The translations under genes and the position numbers were made by a program. A model generated the notes under the pieces. That model saw nothing but the letters and a program-made list of their open reading frames with translations. It searched no databases and had not been told where the DNA came from. Positions 30,581 through 43,244 of a stretch of 64,000 bases of DNA are shown here, piece after piece. Where the stretch lies: NCBI GenBank assembly GCA_019059635.1, contig JAGVRJ010000002.1:1798001-1862000 (forward strand). The letters are read 5' to 3'. Numbering within the stretch: position 1 is the first letter of the stretch; each line of letters begins with the position of its first letter. The stretch is from Proales similis (Eukaryota > Rotifera > Eurotatoria > Ploima > Proalidae).

Positions 30581-31554
30581 TTTTGAGAAGCCATGCGATA
30601 GGGGACAGTTGGTGGACAGAAAAGCGATTGCGATCTAGCTTAATGGATTGTTTAAATACGCTTTGTTGTTACAAGTGGGCGCATTTTAAGATTAACTTTT
30701 TAATTCCTCTGATCACATACACATACAAGCGTATATGGGGAGATAGATGGATAGACAGATAGAGATTGAAAAAAAGGGGGAGAGCAGGGGCAACAAGGTT
30801 GACCAGATCAGCTTAGATTGTTTGCCCATTAAACAGTTCGAATCGTCGGGGCGGCTCCCTAAACCTACAGCGAGAGCATATAGACAATTAATGAAACAAA
30901 CGCGACGACAGTGGCCAACTCCTTTAGCAAGTCAAGTTTCCCTAACCCTCATCAAATAAAAGACTCCGCCCAAAAAAGCCTCATCTCTCTTTCTATTTAT
31001 CTTTCGCACATATTTCATATTTTTTTCGATCACGTTTATAAGTTCTTGGACTAACTGAGTTTGGACCAAACCGATCGAACGTTCTGATGTCAAAAAAATC
31101 AGGTTATTTGTTTATTCCAGAAACATGCTTTCATAATCTGAATTGATTTATTTACAAGCAGAGAGTGAGACACCTGAGAACTTGGCGCCGATAAGTCTAG
31201 CAGGCGACTTGGACTAGTTGCTAAAATTGTGTTTATTTTTGAAAGGCGTTTGTTTTTGTATAAATCAATGAGTAAAGCATCAGCGAACGGAGTGTAGAAT
31301 AGTAAAAATAAACTCCAGGAACGCTTTTTAAAGCAGTGAAGAAATTTGATTAAAACTGGCTAGTGTTGAATGTTTTGCGTGGTCCCATCAAAAGTAAATT
31401 TTCATTTTAGCAGCCGGCAAACTTGAGATTCTTGCCTCGTTTAGTTGTCACAAGTGAACACGCAGTTGTCTATGGCTCGCACACGAACATGAAACCATAG
31501 ACTCACAAGCACACTCACATTCACCCACACTTTAGAAGGGAAGAAACGGGCTTA
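30581..31554. other. Gene-poor spacer with simple repeats
   Basis: Upstream region of the membrane-protein gene and downstream region of RSPRY1. A GATA/GACA-like simple stretch lies near 30738-30768. A CA/CAC-rich stretch lies near 31480-31530. No gene recognised. Confidence 0.4.
30738..30768. repeat. Imperfect GATA/GACA simple repeat
   Basis: Reads as alternating GATAGAT, GGATA, GACAGATAGAGA units. Short and imperfect. Confidence 0.6.
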
Positions 31555-34128
<2,574 letters not shown>

Positions 34129-35004
34129 TTTAATGCTGTTGCTAGTCCTGAATGCACATTTTGTTTATTTCTCTCTCTGTCTGAATAAAATTAGAGTATT
34201 GTCTAGACTGGCGGCCATCAACTTTCGTTGATCGAAGAAAAAACTTTGTAGCAGCTAAGTAGCGACTGCGTAGCAGCCGAAGCTTATTATTAAGCCAATT
34301 TTTGCAATAAATAGCTCTTCAAGCGCTCAATGAAATTCGAACATTATTGTCCGATAGCGGCGCGCAGCCACCTTTTGGCTACATTCAGCTATGCTTTACT
34401 CGGAATTTTAATCTTTCATAACTGGAAATGCTTTTTCTGCCCTGTCGGTGGATTTCAAAGCAAAAACGAAAATAAAAACTAACTTTGCATGTGATAAAAT
34501 AAATGTAAAACGCCAAAAAATTCTGTTCTCGATGATATGCCAACCGAAGGCTTATTATGAAACATTGTAAATATCCAATGTTGTTTTATGCTGGCATTGA
34601 GGCCAGTCCTCTTCTGGTATCAGCGTGCTTGTTCGCTCGCTGATTAGCTCTAGCCCGCGCCTTATTTCGGCATAATTTCGTTGAAATTTCATATTGAATA
34701 TTTCCAGCACTCAACTGCGCATTAATAAAGAGTCGCTTCAAGGTCGCTTAAAACGCAAATGCTTCAATGAACGATTGAAAGGGAAGAACTGCTCTATGAA
34801 TGATTGGGGCAGAAGAGAATGGAGGCGGGGAAGTAAGCGAGTCGGAGATCGCTTATCTCAACACTCAAATTCAACAGATTGCTACACGGCTTTATTCAGC
34901 TTGTTTAAATAGGTTTGAAAATGTCTACAGTATTAGTTCGGCCGAAACTAGTAACAAGTTGAACACGAGTTGGCAGAGTGAATATGGGAGGCGAGATTTT
35001 GGTT
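34129..35004. other. Intergenic, RSPRY1 upstream
   Basis: About 880 bp. Short open frames here are shadows without recognisable content. No repeat or RNA gene identified. Confidence 0.4.
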
Positions 35005-35652
35005 TCAAATGCGTAGAATTTTGCCTGGAATCTGGTTGCGAGCTTGTTTTCCTCTAATTCGGTCTACTTTCGACTCGTCTGCACTCAAGTCTTGTTCACG
35101 CTCGACTCGTTTCCATAATTTGAAATTTACACGGAGCGATGAGCTAAGCTTATTATCCGAGTCTATGATTGGCGATGAAGCTGCTTCTGAGTATTCGTCC
35201 AACAGGCGCATTTTGTGCTTCTCGATCCGATTCCAGCGTTTGTTCAGAGTGGCAAGCATTCGAACCTCATGCTCCACGTCAACTGCTTCTTGATTGGTCA
35301 CGTTCGCTTCGTCTCTGTAGATTGACCATGCCCATTGTCGTTTCTGCGGATTCCTCAACTCCTCTTTTATTATCTCATGTTAGATCTTAGATATGTTGAA
35401 CAAAAGACTAAATAAACTCGACTGTTTACCAAGAATCAGTTTGCTCTTGACTTGTTCCTCCAGCTCCCTTGCTAGTAATTCACTGCTGTAGTCTTTCTGG
35501 TTCGAGTAGTTCTCGCGCATTTGCCAAATGACAAATGCAACCACTCCAAGAAAGTACCAGGCGATTACAATAATGGCATAGGCAGCCGCACCAGGTGAAT
35601 CGTGCAGCTCTGTTAATGAATCAAGGGACGTGCTGCTGTTGTTCAGCTTCAT
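35005..35652 (-). CDS. Small single-pass membrane protein, unknown
   Basis: Two exons joined by a 60-65 bp intron (CTTG|GTAAACAG...AATAAAAG|AGGAGTTG). The likely start at 35652 gives MKLNNSSTSLDSLTELHDSP with an N-glycosylation sequon. One membrane helix follows (AAYAIIVIAWYFLGVVAFVI), then a charged tail of about 140 residues (ELLARELEEQVKSKLIL, RNPQKRQWAWSIYRDEANVT, MLATLNKRWNRIEKHKMRL). Size and topology recall KCNE-type potassium-channel accessory subunits, but no diagnostic motif confirms that. An upstream in-frame GTG at 35697 was not taken as the start. Confidence 0.6.
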
Positions 35653-36499
35653 TTCATTTGATATTTTAAACTGTGTCAAATTGTTGCTTATTCTCACTAT
35701 AACCGTCCCAGTCGCGTTCTTTCTTCCAGAGGATTATTATTCCTAGCAGTGGATTACTGAATTAGAAGCTGTGTTTGGTTTCATTTATTAAGTATCGAAT
35801 TTCAATGTTAACATCCGCTATAAAGAACATTCAGATCACGTTGTTTTTTTCCTCTCTTTTTTTCTCTTCACTTTTAGCCCAGAAAACACCAGCAATCGAT
35901 GTTGCACGACTCGTTGCAAGGAAATGCTTGTATACTAGTATTTAGCCATTCCTGTAATAAGATGCATCTTTTCTTCCTCGCTTCCTTTATATTTATCACA
36001 AAGTCCTTCGTAAGGGTTGTGAGGAGATTCTATCTTTAAGCTTATTTTATAGAAAATGGATAAATTCGGCTCGTCTGTATGAAAACCAAAGAATTCATGT
36101 GACTGAATCCGAGTCGAGAAGCTGTATGAGCCATCAGCAGCAGCCGAGAAGCTCTTCTCCCACTTAGACTGTTCAATTGAGACAAAAGAATGTGAGTTGT
36201 TTGGCGTTGCAAGACATTGAGCGAAGCTTCAACGACAGAGTGCTTGCGCTATTTCTTTTGCATGCCAGCCAATCCTAATGAACGCTCTTATGATAATGCC
36301 GAGGAGGCTAAAATTAAATTCACATACATGTTTAGCGCCTTTGCGCGCAGCGCTAAGACACACGCCCAAGAATCTTTGCTTGTGGATTAATATAAGCGGT
36401 TATCGATTTTACAGGCTGTTCATATAATTTCCGATTATTTGGGCCAAAGCAGATCATTTAAACTATTTTTAAGACGCACAGACACTGTTTCGATTCGTA
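35653..36499. other. Divergent intergenic region upstream of cryptochrome
   Basis: About 850 bp between a minus-strand gene and cryptochrome. Presumably holds both promoters. No gene seen and no motif I would call. Confidence 0.4.
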
Positions 36500-38370
36500 A
36501 TGGCCAAAGTCGGAATACATTGGTTCCGCGGTGGACTTCGTCTGCATGACAATGCAGCCATGATGGCTTGTCTGGACGAGGTCGAATGCTTCATACCAAT
36601 TTACATATTTGATGGCAAGACAGGCGGTATGTTTTTTGTAGGCGAAATAAAGTAAAATTAACTTTCTATTAAATGCTGTGCTGAAGATCAAGACAACTGC
36701 GGCTACAATCGGTTTCGATTTATGCTCGAGTCACTTCGAGATTTGGAGCAGCAGCTTTCCACTCATGGTATAAAGTTCTTCTGCTTTCACGGACGAGCCG
36801 ATGAAGTTATAGAGAGGCTGATTGTGGACTGGAAGGTCAAGATAGTCTCATTTGGCAAAGACACTGAAGCAATCTACCGCAAGCGAGACAACCTGGTCAA
36901 GGCCGTTTGTGCCAAACATGGTGTTCAGGTCATAGAGCTGGTGCATCACACCATGTACGATCCCGAAGAGATTTCAAACCTCAATAACGACAACCCTCCC
37001 AATACATGCGAAGAAATGCGCAAGGCGTGTCGTCGTATCGGCGAGCCTGAGCGCCCTCTGCCCGCACCCGATTTCAAATTCATTGGAGCACATTTGAATT
37101 CGAACAAGAAATACTATGTACAGTCAGAACATAAAATACCTGATCTGAGCTTTTTCGGCATTGAAATGGAGTGCCCAGAGCAAGCCAACAAGCTCTACGT
37201 CGGAGGTGAAACAAAAGCACTTGAGCTGCTCGAAAGGCGTCTCGAATGTGAGAGAGAGTTCTTCGAACAGGGCAAAGTAAACCCCAATCTCTCCAAACCG
37301 GTCATATTCACCAAGGAAGTTAGTCTCAGTCCTTATCTGCGATACGGCTGTTTGTCCGTCCGAAAGTTCTATTGGGATCTGAAGCGTATTTACCAGAAGG
37401 TAACTTATTCAGCTACGTTTCTCGATTCCTCTTTTCTAACCAGCCTAAAGCACTTTAAAACCAAAAATGGCAAAGTCTACTGCCCGGTCGAGCAGCTATT
37501 CTGGCGCGAATACTTTTACCAGATGTCATACAAAAACGAACGCTTCGGTCAAGTAGACGGCAATCAAATGTGCTTTAAAATTCCTTGGGATTACTTCGGA
37601 AAATTGGATTTGTATAAAAAATGGGAAGATGGGATGACCGGATTCCCGTGGATAGACGCTTGCATGCGCCAACTACGCCAAGAAGGCTGGGTACATCATG
37701 TTTGCCGCAATTCATTGGCGCTATTTCTCACCAGAGGCTGCCTCTTTCTCTCGTGGGAGCGAGGTCTCAAGACTTTTCTGCGCTATTTAGTGGACGTATG
37801 TTAAACTAACCAAAGCATGATCAAGTGACTCGATCGATGATTTTTGTTTCATTTCACGTTTGAAGGCGGACGTGTCAATATGCGCCGGCAATTGGAATTG
37901 GATTGCGACAGGAGACCCAGAAGAGGTGGCCTCGGATCGAATGGCTTTTTGTCCGACCAAACACGGCAGAAAGATTGACCCCGAAGGAGTTTATGTGAGG
38001 TGAGCTGCATTCTCTCCATGCCCAAGTCATAGCCACAAGGAAGTAAATTTGGTTCAAATCACATAGAAAATATGTAAAGGAGCTTAAGGACTTTCCAAAA
38101 GAGTTTTTGTTCGAGCCATGGAAAGCGCCGCTCGCGTTACAAGAGGCCGCCAATTGTATAATCGGAAAAGACTATCCAGAGCCTTGCGTTGACCAAGAAG
38201 CATGCATGAAAGAGAACATCGCCAAGCTCAAGCAGTATTTCAACTCAGAAAGGCGCGAGCTGTTTGAACTGTTCATAAACGACAAACAAGTCCTAAAACC
38301 AGCCAATTCGCGTGAATACAACGTGTACACGTTTGCATCATTCCTTGAGGAGGAATTTGTTGACTTTTGA
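36500..38370 (+). CDS. Cryptochrome, Drosophila-like (type I)
   Basis: FAD-binding blue-light photoreceptor of the photolyase family. Exon 1 gives AKVGIHWFRGGLRLHDNAAM. Exon 2 gives YNRFRFMLESLRDLEQQL, YVGGETKALELLERRLECER and SPYLRYGCLSVRKFYWDL. After a 45 bp in-frame intron near 37399-37443 come QLFWREYFYQMSY, TGFPWIDACMRQLRQEGWVH, LFLTRGCLFLSWERGLKTFL and, after another intron, CAGNWNWI. Tryptophans equivalent to the classic electron-transfer triad appear present (KIPW, LSW, GNW). The adjacent fourth tryptophan position of Drosophila CRY is Phe. The loop after GNWNW (GDPEEVASDRMAFCPTKHG) is unusual. The short C-terminal tail ends EEEFVDF. About 560 residues. Confidence 0.9.
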
Positions 38371-38698
38371 ACAACTTCTGGTGAAAAACGCTCAAGAAAC
38401 ACCAAGAATAGTCGGGAAAAACTTAGCATAGCTTTTCTTTTCAATTTTGAAAATAATTTTTCATGTAAAGGCTTAAACTAAATATAATGAATTTGGCATC
38501 AAACTAAGCGTTGGTCTCTCATTCTTTCAAGTGCAAGTTCTTGTTTCTTTTCAAACCAGACCAAAATTTAGAGCAATTGAGATGAACAAAACATGGCTTT
38601 TATTCAATGTGTATAAGAAGATTAGGAACAAGAAAAAATGTGAAATAGTTAAGACGACTCGTAGCGAACGAATATCAAACTTGAGTGGTAACCTTAAA
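38371..38698. other. Intergenic, convergent 3' ends
   Basis: 328 bp between cryptochrome and the first Y-box gene. No gene seen. Confidence 0.4.
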
Positions 38699-39982
38699 TT
38701 AGGTTGTTAGAGGGTTGCTGGGAAAAACAAATTTAAAACAAGTGTTTACATTCTCCTCAACTAATTCGGCTTGGTTGCCTTTGCCCTGTCGAGGAACACG
38801 TCGGGGCCGGTTGCCGTGCACCTGATAAGAACGTTGGCCATAGCCGCCGCTGTAGTTGCCGGATCGAGGCGCCGTGTTGGGACGTCGCTCGTAGTTGCGT
38901 GGTCGGAAGGGAGGACCAGGTCGATAACGGGGGGCAACCTCTTCCCGAACGATTTCCTCGTCACTGCCGGCTTCCATGCGTCTCCGAGGCGCGTAGGGTC
39001 GTCGATAGTTGGGAGCAAAGGGAGGAGGGCCTCGATAGTAGCGTCGTGGCTCCACTTCATACTCTTGTTCATATGAGCGGCGGTAATAGCGACGAGGTGG
39101 TCCATATCGACCTCGGGGCTCATATCGATAACCGCGTCGGTTCTCTTCGACTTCAGTCGGTGAACCCTCTTCTGACTCGGTATACTGGTTCACCTGCGGG
39201 CCTCGAGGTCGAGGTCCAAGCCGAGACGGATCAATTGGAGGCACTCGTTTACGCACAACTCGGCGACGAGGACCAGATCGACGCTCGGCCTGTTCGCCCT
39301 CTGCGCCGGTGTTGTTTTCGTTGTTGTCCGGGTCGGTCGCGACGGCTTCCGATGTGTTTTCATTTTCGCTTCCACTTCGAGCTTTGTAGCGTCTTGGAAC
39401 GGGCACTCGACGAATCGGCTTTTTCACCGTTGTTTTCTTCTTTCCTTGGCCTCGTTCGACCGCGTACTTGGAGCCCAGGACGGCAGCACCCTCGGGACCG
39501 GTGACATTGGCAGCCTCGTGGCCCTTCTCACCCTGGACAATGTCGAACTGAACTTTTTCATTCTCGCCAACGCTTCGCTTGTACTTGTTTGGATTATTTT
39601 TGGCAATGGCGCTCTGATGCACGAAAATGTCTTCGTTGGTATCGTCTCTAAATAAAACAAGTGCATATTGGATCGAATGAGCTAACTAGCCTAGTGATTG
39701 ACAACTAACTAACCGAGTAATGAAGCCATAGCCATTTTTAACGTTGAACCATTTCACTATGCCAGTGATGCTGGTGGCTGACAAAGAAAGAATATGAAAA
39801 GACCTTTCAAACGAGCGAAAGCCAAATTAAAGGATTTTACCCAGCAGTGGCTTCTCGACTACAGGCTTAGTGTTGTCATCGTTTGAATCTTTTTGGACGG
39901 CTTCAAGCTTTGGCTTGACTTCCTCTGGTTTGGATTCAGTCTGCGCCGGTTGAACTGGCGTCTCGACTTGGCTCTCGGACAT
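38699..39982 (-). CDS. Y-box protein (cold-shock domain, Arg/Gly/Tyr-rich tail), copy A
   Basis: RNA- and DNA-binding Y-box protein. Exon 1 (start 39982) encodes an acidic, Glu/Pro/Lys leader ([18 protein letters not shown]). Exon 2 gives the first half of the cold-shock domain ([18 protein letters not shown], holding RNP1). Exon 3 gives [14 protein letters not shown] (RNP2) and [20 protein letters not shown]. The tail is long and low-complexity, with repeated YRR, RGPP and PRRYY units, as in YBX1-type proteins. Introns are about 65-70 bp. The last residues ([15 protein letters not shown]) are atypical, so a terminal intron may be missed. Likely an abundant mRNP component. Confidence 0.88.
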
Positions 39983-40988
39983 GATACAAAAAATCTTCTA
40001 TCTAATAGACTAAAACTCGAAGAGAATAAGCTTGCGTCTAATAATTGCTTTAATAAAGTCGACGTCGATAGAAGCGACGACAAAGACGACGCTTTCAACT
40101 TGTTTGGCTTAACAATCTGTTTGCGGCTCGAACTGCAGTTGTAATTGTTTGCTAAATGGAAAAGAGAAGGGAGTGCATGTGAAGCTTATTTGATGATCTG
40201 GCCGCCCAAATTGCAGTGTGTGTTCGATCGTTCTCGATTCGATTCTACATGCAAAGTGACGAACTCAACTCGTCTTTATACGCTTCTCATCTAATTTGGA
40301 GACAGCAGACACTCCTACTAAACACCGCCTTTCTTCTCCTTTTTAGTTCACCAATTCTCTGTCTAAGTCAAGCTGCTCGCGCTGTGCTCGTTGCTTATTG
40401 ATGGCCCATAAAAATTTTCAAATAATCTAAGAGGGAGTGCGCTCTTTTGAATTTAGGCGCGAGCTTTAGAGAAGCTCTGCTTCTAAGTTGAGCATCCAAC
40501 TGAACCCCACCCCTTTAGTCCTGAACTCCCCGAAACAAAAGCTATATGGCTCTCCATCCTTCTGTTGGGCTATCATTTTAAGCTATGATTTTAAATCAAA
40601 ATGATCTTTCTCTAAGCGATGCTTCGGAGGCATTGTGAAGATTGAGGCTTATGCAATCGCATTTTATTTTCAATATGGTAACATTTAACTCACCATCATG
40701 CTGGACTCAAACGTAACACAATAGGATTTTTTTTAAATAATCACTAGGCTGCCATAAAGAGGGAGAATTATTTAAAACAATGTGGTGAGGAAAATTAAGA
40801 AAAAGCTGAACAAGTGATGACCTGATGTTGATTCGGGCTGTGAAGTGGCAGACATAGACTTGGTAAAAGGTCAAAGAGTGGATTTGAATGTGTGAACTAA
40901 ATTATTTCCTGGATGTTTATGGGAGATTAAAGCAGCAACCAAACTAGAGTGATTTGTAATCGTAGACTAAGAGCAAGGACTCTGTGAG
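39983..40988. other. Spacer between the two Y-box genes
   Basis: About 1 kb with no recognisable gene. It should contain the promoter of copy A and the 3' region of copy B. Confidence 0.4.
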
Positions 40989-42036
40989 TTAAGCCTCGCT
41001 TGTGTTGTTTTGTTGGCCAGGTGCGCCGTTAAGCTGCACACCATCTTCTGATCTGTCCTGAGGACCACGACCACGGCCTGGCCGACGAGGACCACCTCGT
41101 CTTCCTCGTCCTCCGCGACCTCGGTAGTTATTCGAACCGTCTTGTTCGCGAGGGACTACGCCTCCGACTTGGCGACGAGGAGGTCTAGGATTTCCTTCAG
41201 GGTCGCCGCCTTCGCGCGAACCCTGGCGAGGTCCATCACCGCCTGCTCGACCACGGCCACGTCGATAGCTTCTTCTATAAGTCCTGTATGGCGGTCGCGG
41301 CGACTGCTCTTCATCACCTTCGGACTGGGGTGGCTTGTTGCCTCGTGGTGGTCGTCGATTTCCAGTTTGCTGATTACCAGTGGGCTCGACCGATTGATCC
41401 GACGCAGGCTCATTACCTGGTCGATTGCCGCGTCTAACTCTGTTCTGACGGCGTCTTGGTCTATTTTGATCGCCCTGGTCTCCTGTCTGATCGGCTTGAT
41501 CACCAGGCGAAGGTGCACCCTCGTCTGAAGCAGCCTCGTCGCCACTTTTGCGAAGACGAGCTGGACGACGAGACACACTTCCGCTCTTGTACCGACGGCG
41601 CCGTTTGTCTGGCGCATACACAGAACCCTGCACTGGCGCACCTTGTGGCCCAGTCACGTTGGCTGCCTCCAAACCCTTTTCGCCTTGCACCAGGTCGAAC
41701 TCGACACGTTCGTCCTGGCCAACGCTTTTCTTGTACTTTTTCGGATTGTTTCTGAGAATGGAGCTTTGATGAATGAATATGTCCTCGTTGGTATCATCGC
41801 TAGAAATGTGCGCTTTTAGTAAGCATTCACACAAGAGGCATGCGATTAAAACTGTTCGCTTACCGATTGACGAACCCGTATCCGTTTTTCACGTTGAACC
41901 ACTTGACAGTGCCGCTCAACTTGGTCATAAGAACCTTCTTCTCAATGGGAGCCTTTCCGCTGGACTTGTCTACACCATCAGCAAGTTGGCTGTTCTGCTG
42001 GGCCGCTTGATCGTTGGCTTGGTTTTCGGTGGCCAT
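40989..42036 (-). CDS. Y-box protein (cold-shock domain, Arg/Gly-rich tail), copy B
   Basis: Paralogue of the preceding gene, same strand. Exon 1 starts at 42036 ([20 protein letters not shown]) and already includes [18 protein letters not shown]. Exon 2 begins [20 protein letters not shown] and continues [20 protein letters not shown]. The intron inside the cold-shock domain is at the same position as in copy A, supporting tandem duplication. Copy A has an extra intron before the domain. The tail alternates basic ([15 protein letters not shown]) and Gly/Arg-rich stretches ([20 protein letters not shown]) and ends in a Gln/Asn/Glu run. About 330 residues. Confidence 0.9.
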
Positions 42037-43244
42037 GCTCTCGGTTAGCGCGGGGCTATGCAGTTCTTCTTGTCGGTTTTTTGTGTGTTGTCTACAAGCG
42101 AAGAGTAGAAGGTTTTTTGTTTCACTAGCATGTAAATGATTTCAGTCAGGACGAGTTAAACCGGCCGATAGTGAGAAATAAGAATGCAGAGCCCGAACGG
42201 GTCGATGACCTGAACTAAAACATAATCAATCGATCGAGTTCAACTAGAGGGCCAGCCAGCACGAGTCGATCGGCCACATTATTCCAACTGTTCTTTAATT
42301 CGGCTCGTCAAATCAACCGCGCGTAGAGCAAATGAGAGAGAGAGAGAGAGAAGGGAGAGAGAGAGCAAGACTGTGTGTGCGTGTGTGTGAGTGTGTATGC
42401 GTGTGTGAGTTTTTCGTTCAGCAGTAAAGTGAACGAATGGCGGCGCGCTAAAAATGGAAGAATTAATTATGATAAAGGCAATTCAGTTTCGCGCCGCCAA
42501 TCTGGCAAGTAGAGGTCTAGCGGCCATCCAATCGAATATAAAGATCAGCTTCAAGCGACAACAATCTGACTTTGTCACACATCTATCCCGTAAGATGGTG
42601 GATTAGAAAATGGCTCATATGGAAGCCTCTATTGATTCGTTCTAAACTCTAAGCCAACCAAGGCCTTTAAGTGACCATTTTTAAATGCGATTGGCTCTAC
42701 AAATTGGTTGATTGATGATACAATTTGGATGATAGGCTACAACTTGCCACAACGGCACTGCTCACCCAGTTGAACTCATTCACTTCTTGTCTCTTGGTCG
42801 CTATTGGTTGCAATCACAACTAAAGTTTTCTAGCTTTGACTCGATGCGCTCATTTAGTATTCAGTAGTAAAATAGAAATCTAGTGAAAATACGTTAAACA
42901 CTATTTAGTCGATTCGCTCGCTCATAAGCTAGTTAGTTCAATAAATAGTGGATAATTTTTCAATAAGACGAATTTAAGTGAAATTAAGCCAGTTGGAGTT
43001 GAGTTGTTGCGCAAGTTGAATTAACCTTCCAATTTTGAAGTTTGTCAACGTTTCGCAAATTGTGCACCATACTACCGAGCACCATTATTCGGCTCGTAAG
43101 ACCAGTAGGCCTATGTTTTGTCCGCCAACACTCAAAATACGTGAGCGAGAACTAATTTGTTTTATTAGCAGAGCACATCTGCTCGTGCTCACAACGGTTC
43201 AGATGAGAAAAATTTCAAACAAAAGAACAAAGCTTTTATGAACG
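42037..43244. other. Upstream region of Y-box copy B with microsatellite
   Basis: About 1.2 kb without a convincing gene. The only structured element is the GA/GT repeat at 42333-42410. Confidence 0.4.
42333..42410. repeat. Compound GA and GT microsatellite
   Basis: A (GA)n tract near 42333-42366 with one AAGG interruption passes into a GTGTGT-rich tract near 42371-42410 (TGTGTGTGCGTGTGTGTGAG). It lies about 300 bp upstream of the Y-box copy B start. Confidence 0.85.

Noticed and set aside
38899-39504. Long plus-strand frame opposite the first Y-box gene
   Set aside because: Antisense shadow of the Arg/Tyr-rich tail; composition follows from the repetitive sense codons.
41142-41528. Antisense frames opposite Y-box copy B
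   Set aside because: Again a mirror of the Arg/Gly-rich coding repeat, with no independent protein signal.
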